DNA of 5,808 nt, from the NCBI GenBank assembly GCA_023393125.1, contig JAEWMQ010000031.1:1-5808 (forward strand), in the 5' to 3' direction. Below the pieces are notes generated by a model, which saw only the letters and a program-made list of their open reading frames with translations, had not been told where the DNA came from and did not search any database. A program made the translations under genes and the position numbers. Shown in pieces: positions 5,575-5,808 of this stretch (position 1 is the first letter of the stretch; each line of letters opens with the position of its first letter). The DNA is from Bacillota bacterium (GTDB lineage Bacteria > Bacillota > Clostridia > Lachnospirales > Cellulosilyticaceae).

Positions 5575-5640
5575 ATTCACATGTTATTAGAGATTATATG
5601 CACCACTCAATGTAATCTGTAATAGTATGTGAATTTTTTT
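5575..5640 (+). terminator. Terminator-like leader hairpin, second copy
   Basis: The arms 5575-5599 and 5610-5634 repeat the stem of the first leader hairpin without a change, except that the innermost pair is now T-A instead of T-G. The T run is seven (5634-5640) instead of eight. The bases at 5603-5610 are CCACTCAA, compared with GCACGGGG in the first copy. Conservation of the stem beside a changed loop supports a role for the folded RNA. Confidence 0.75.
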
Positions 5641-5686
5641 GTTTGCGTCCATTACAGAAAATTATAAAAATTAGGAGGTACCGCAC

Positions 5687-5808
5687 ATGACAGGTACAGT
5701 AAAATGGTTTAACGCAGAAAAAGGATTCGGATTTATTTCAAGAGAAGATGGAGATGACGTATTCGTACATTTCTCAGCAATCCAAGGAGATGGATTCAAA
5801 TCTCTTGA
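5687..5808 (+). CDS. csp: CspA-family cold-shock protein, copy 3 (cut by window end)
   Basis: Forty complete codons are visible. They encode the same residues as copy 1, including RNP1 KGFGFI (12-17) and RNP2 VFVHF (25-29), and differ from it by one synonymous base. The frame is open to the window edge. AGGAGG at 5673-5678 lies eight bases before the ATG. The gene has its own promoter and leader. About 25 residues should lie beyond the window. Whether another csp gene follows, as after copy 1, cannot be seen. Confidence 0.95.
   Translation, partial: MTGTVKWFNAEKGFGFISREDGDDVFVHFSAIQGDGFKSL

Larger units (their letters stand above)
5476..5808 (+). repeat. Direct repeat copy B: csp promoter, leader and start of csp gene
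   Basis: This is the second copy of the segment at 1-334, in the same orientation and cut by the window end. The left edge of homology visible here coincides with window base 1, so the true edge may lie slightly further left. Together with copy A it flanks csp copy 2 and the whole beta-glucoside operon. Confidence 0.97.

Noticed and set aside
1..5808. CRISPR array, insertion sequence, tRNA or rRNA genes, origin
   Set aside because: No regularly spaced repeats, transposase, terminal inverted repeats or RNA-gene sequence were seen. The repeated csp leaders are gene copies, not an array.

Overview
The window is AT-rich, low-GC Gram-positive DNA. It has strong AGGAGG-type ribosome binding sites, textbook TTGACA-N17-TATACT promoters and intrinsic terminators at the end of each unit. 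The gene order (BglG/LicT antiterminator, EIIBCA permease, GH1 phospho-glucosidase) matches the aryl-beta-glucoside operon abgGFA of Clostridium longisporum and E. coli bglGFB. Together with the cold-shock protein sequences, this points to a member of the Clostridia. The genus is an inference and I cannot name a species.

Layout: (1) 1-782 is a two-gene cold-shock transcription unit: strong promoter, a leader of about 150 nt, csp copy 1 (213-410), csp copy 2 (513-713) and a very good terminator (735-782). (2) 783-5374 is a complete beta-glucoside uptake operon on the + strand. It has a promoter with an overlapping perfect dyad, RAT1 plus terminator, licT/bglG (1058-1900), RAT2 plus terminator, an EIIBCA permease (2025-3875), a 6-phospho-beta-glucosidase (3894-5327) and a final terminator. 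(3) 5375-5475 is a short non-coding spacer. (4) 5476-5808 is a near-identical second copy of the csp promoter, leader and first 40 codons, cut by the window end.

How the genes work together: the permease would import and phosphorylate aryl-beta-glucosides or cellobiose-like sugars, and the GH1 enzyme would cleave the 6-phospho product in the cytoplasm. Without substrate, the permease should phosphorylate LicT on PRD1 and inactivate it, so transcription stops at the terminators at 965-1019 and 1934-1992. With substrate, LicT would bind the RAT hairpins at 934-968 and 1910-1937 and allow readthrough. All four regulatory histidines of LicT, the EIIB cysteine, the EIIA histidine and the GH1 catalytic glutamates are present, so the operon looks intact.

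The least ordinary part is the csp leader. Between promoter and csp gene it holds a roughly 25-bp hairpin followed by 7-8 T, which has the form of an intrinsic terminator. The 3' arm of this hairpin can instead pair with a site just upstream of the ribosome binding site. In the two copies the stem is unchanged, while 5 of 8 bases in the loop differ. A cold-responsive attenuator or RNA switch is a reasonable hypothesis but is not proven by sequence alone. The two csp copies form direct repeats of at least 333 bp around the sugar operon and csp copy 2.
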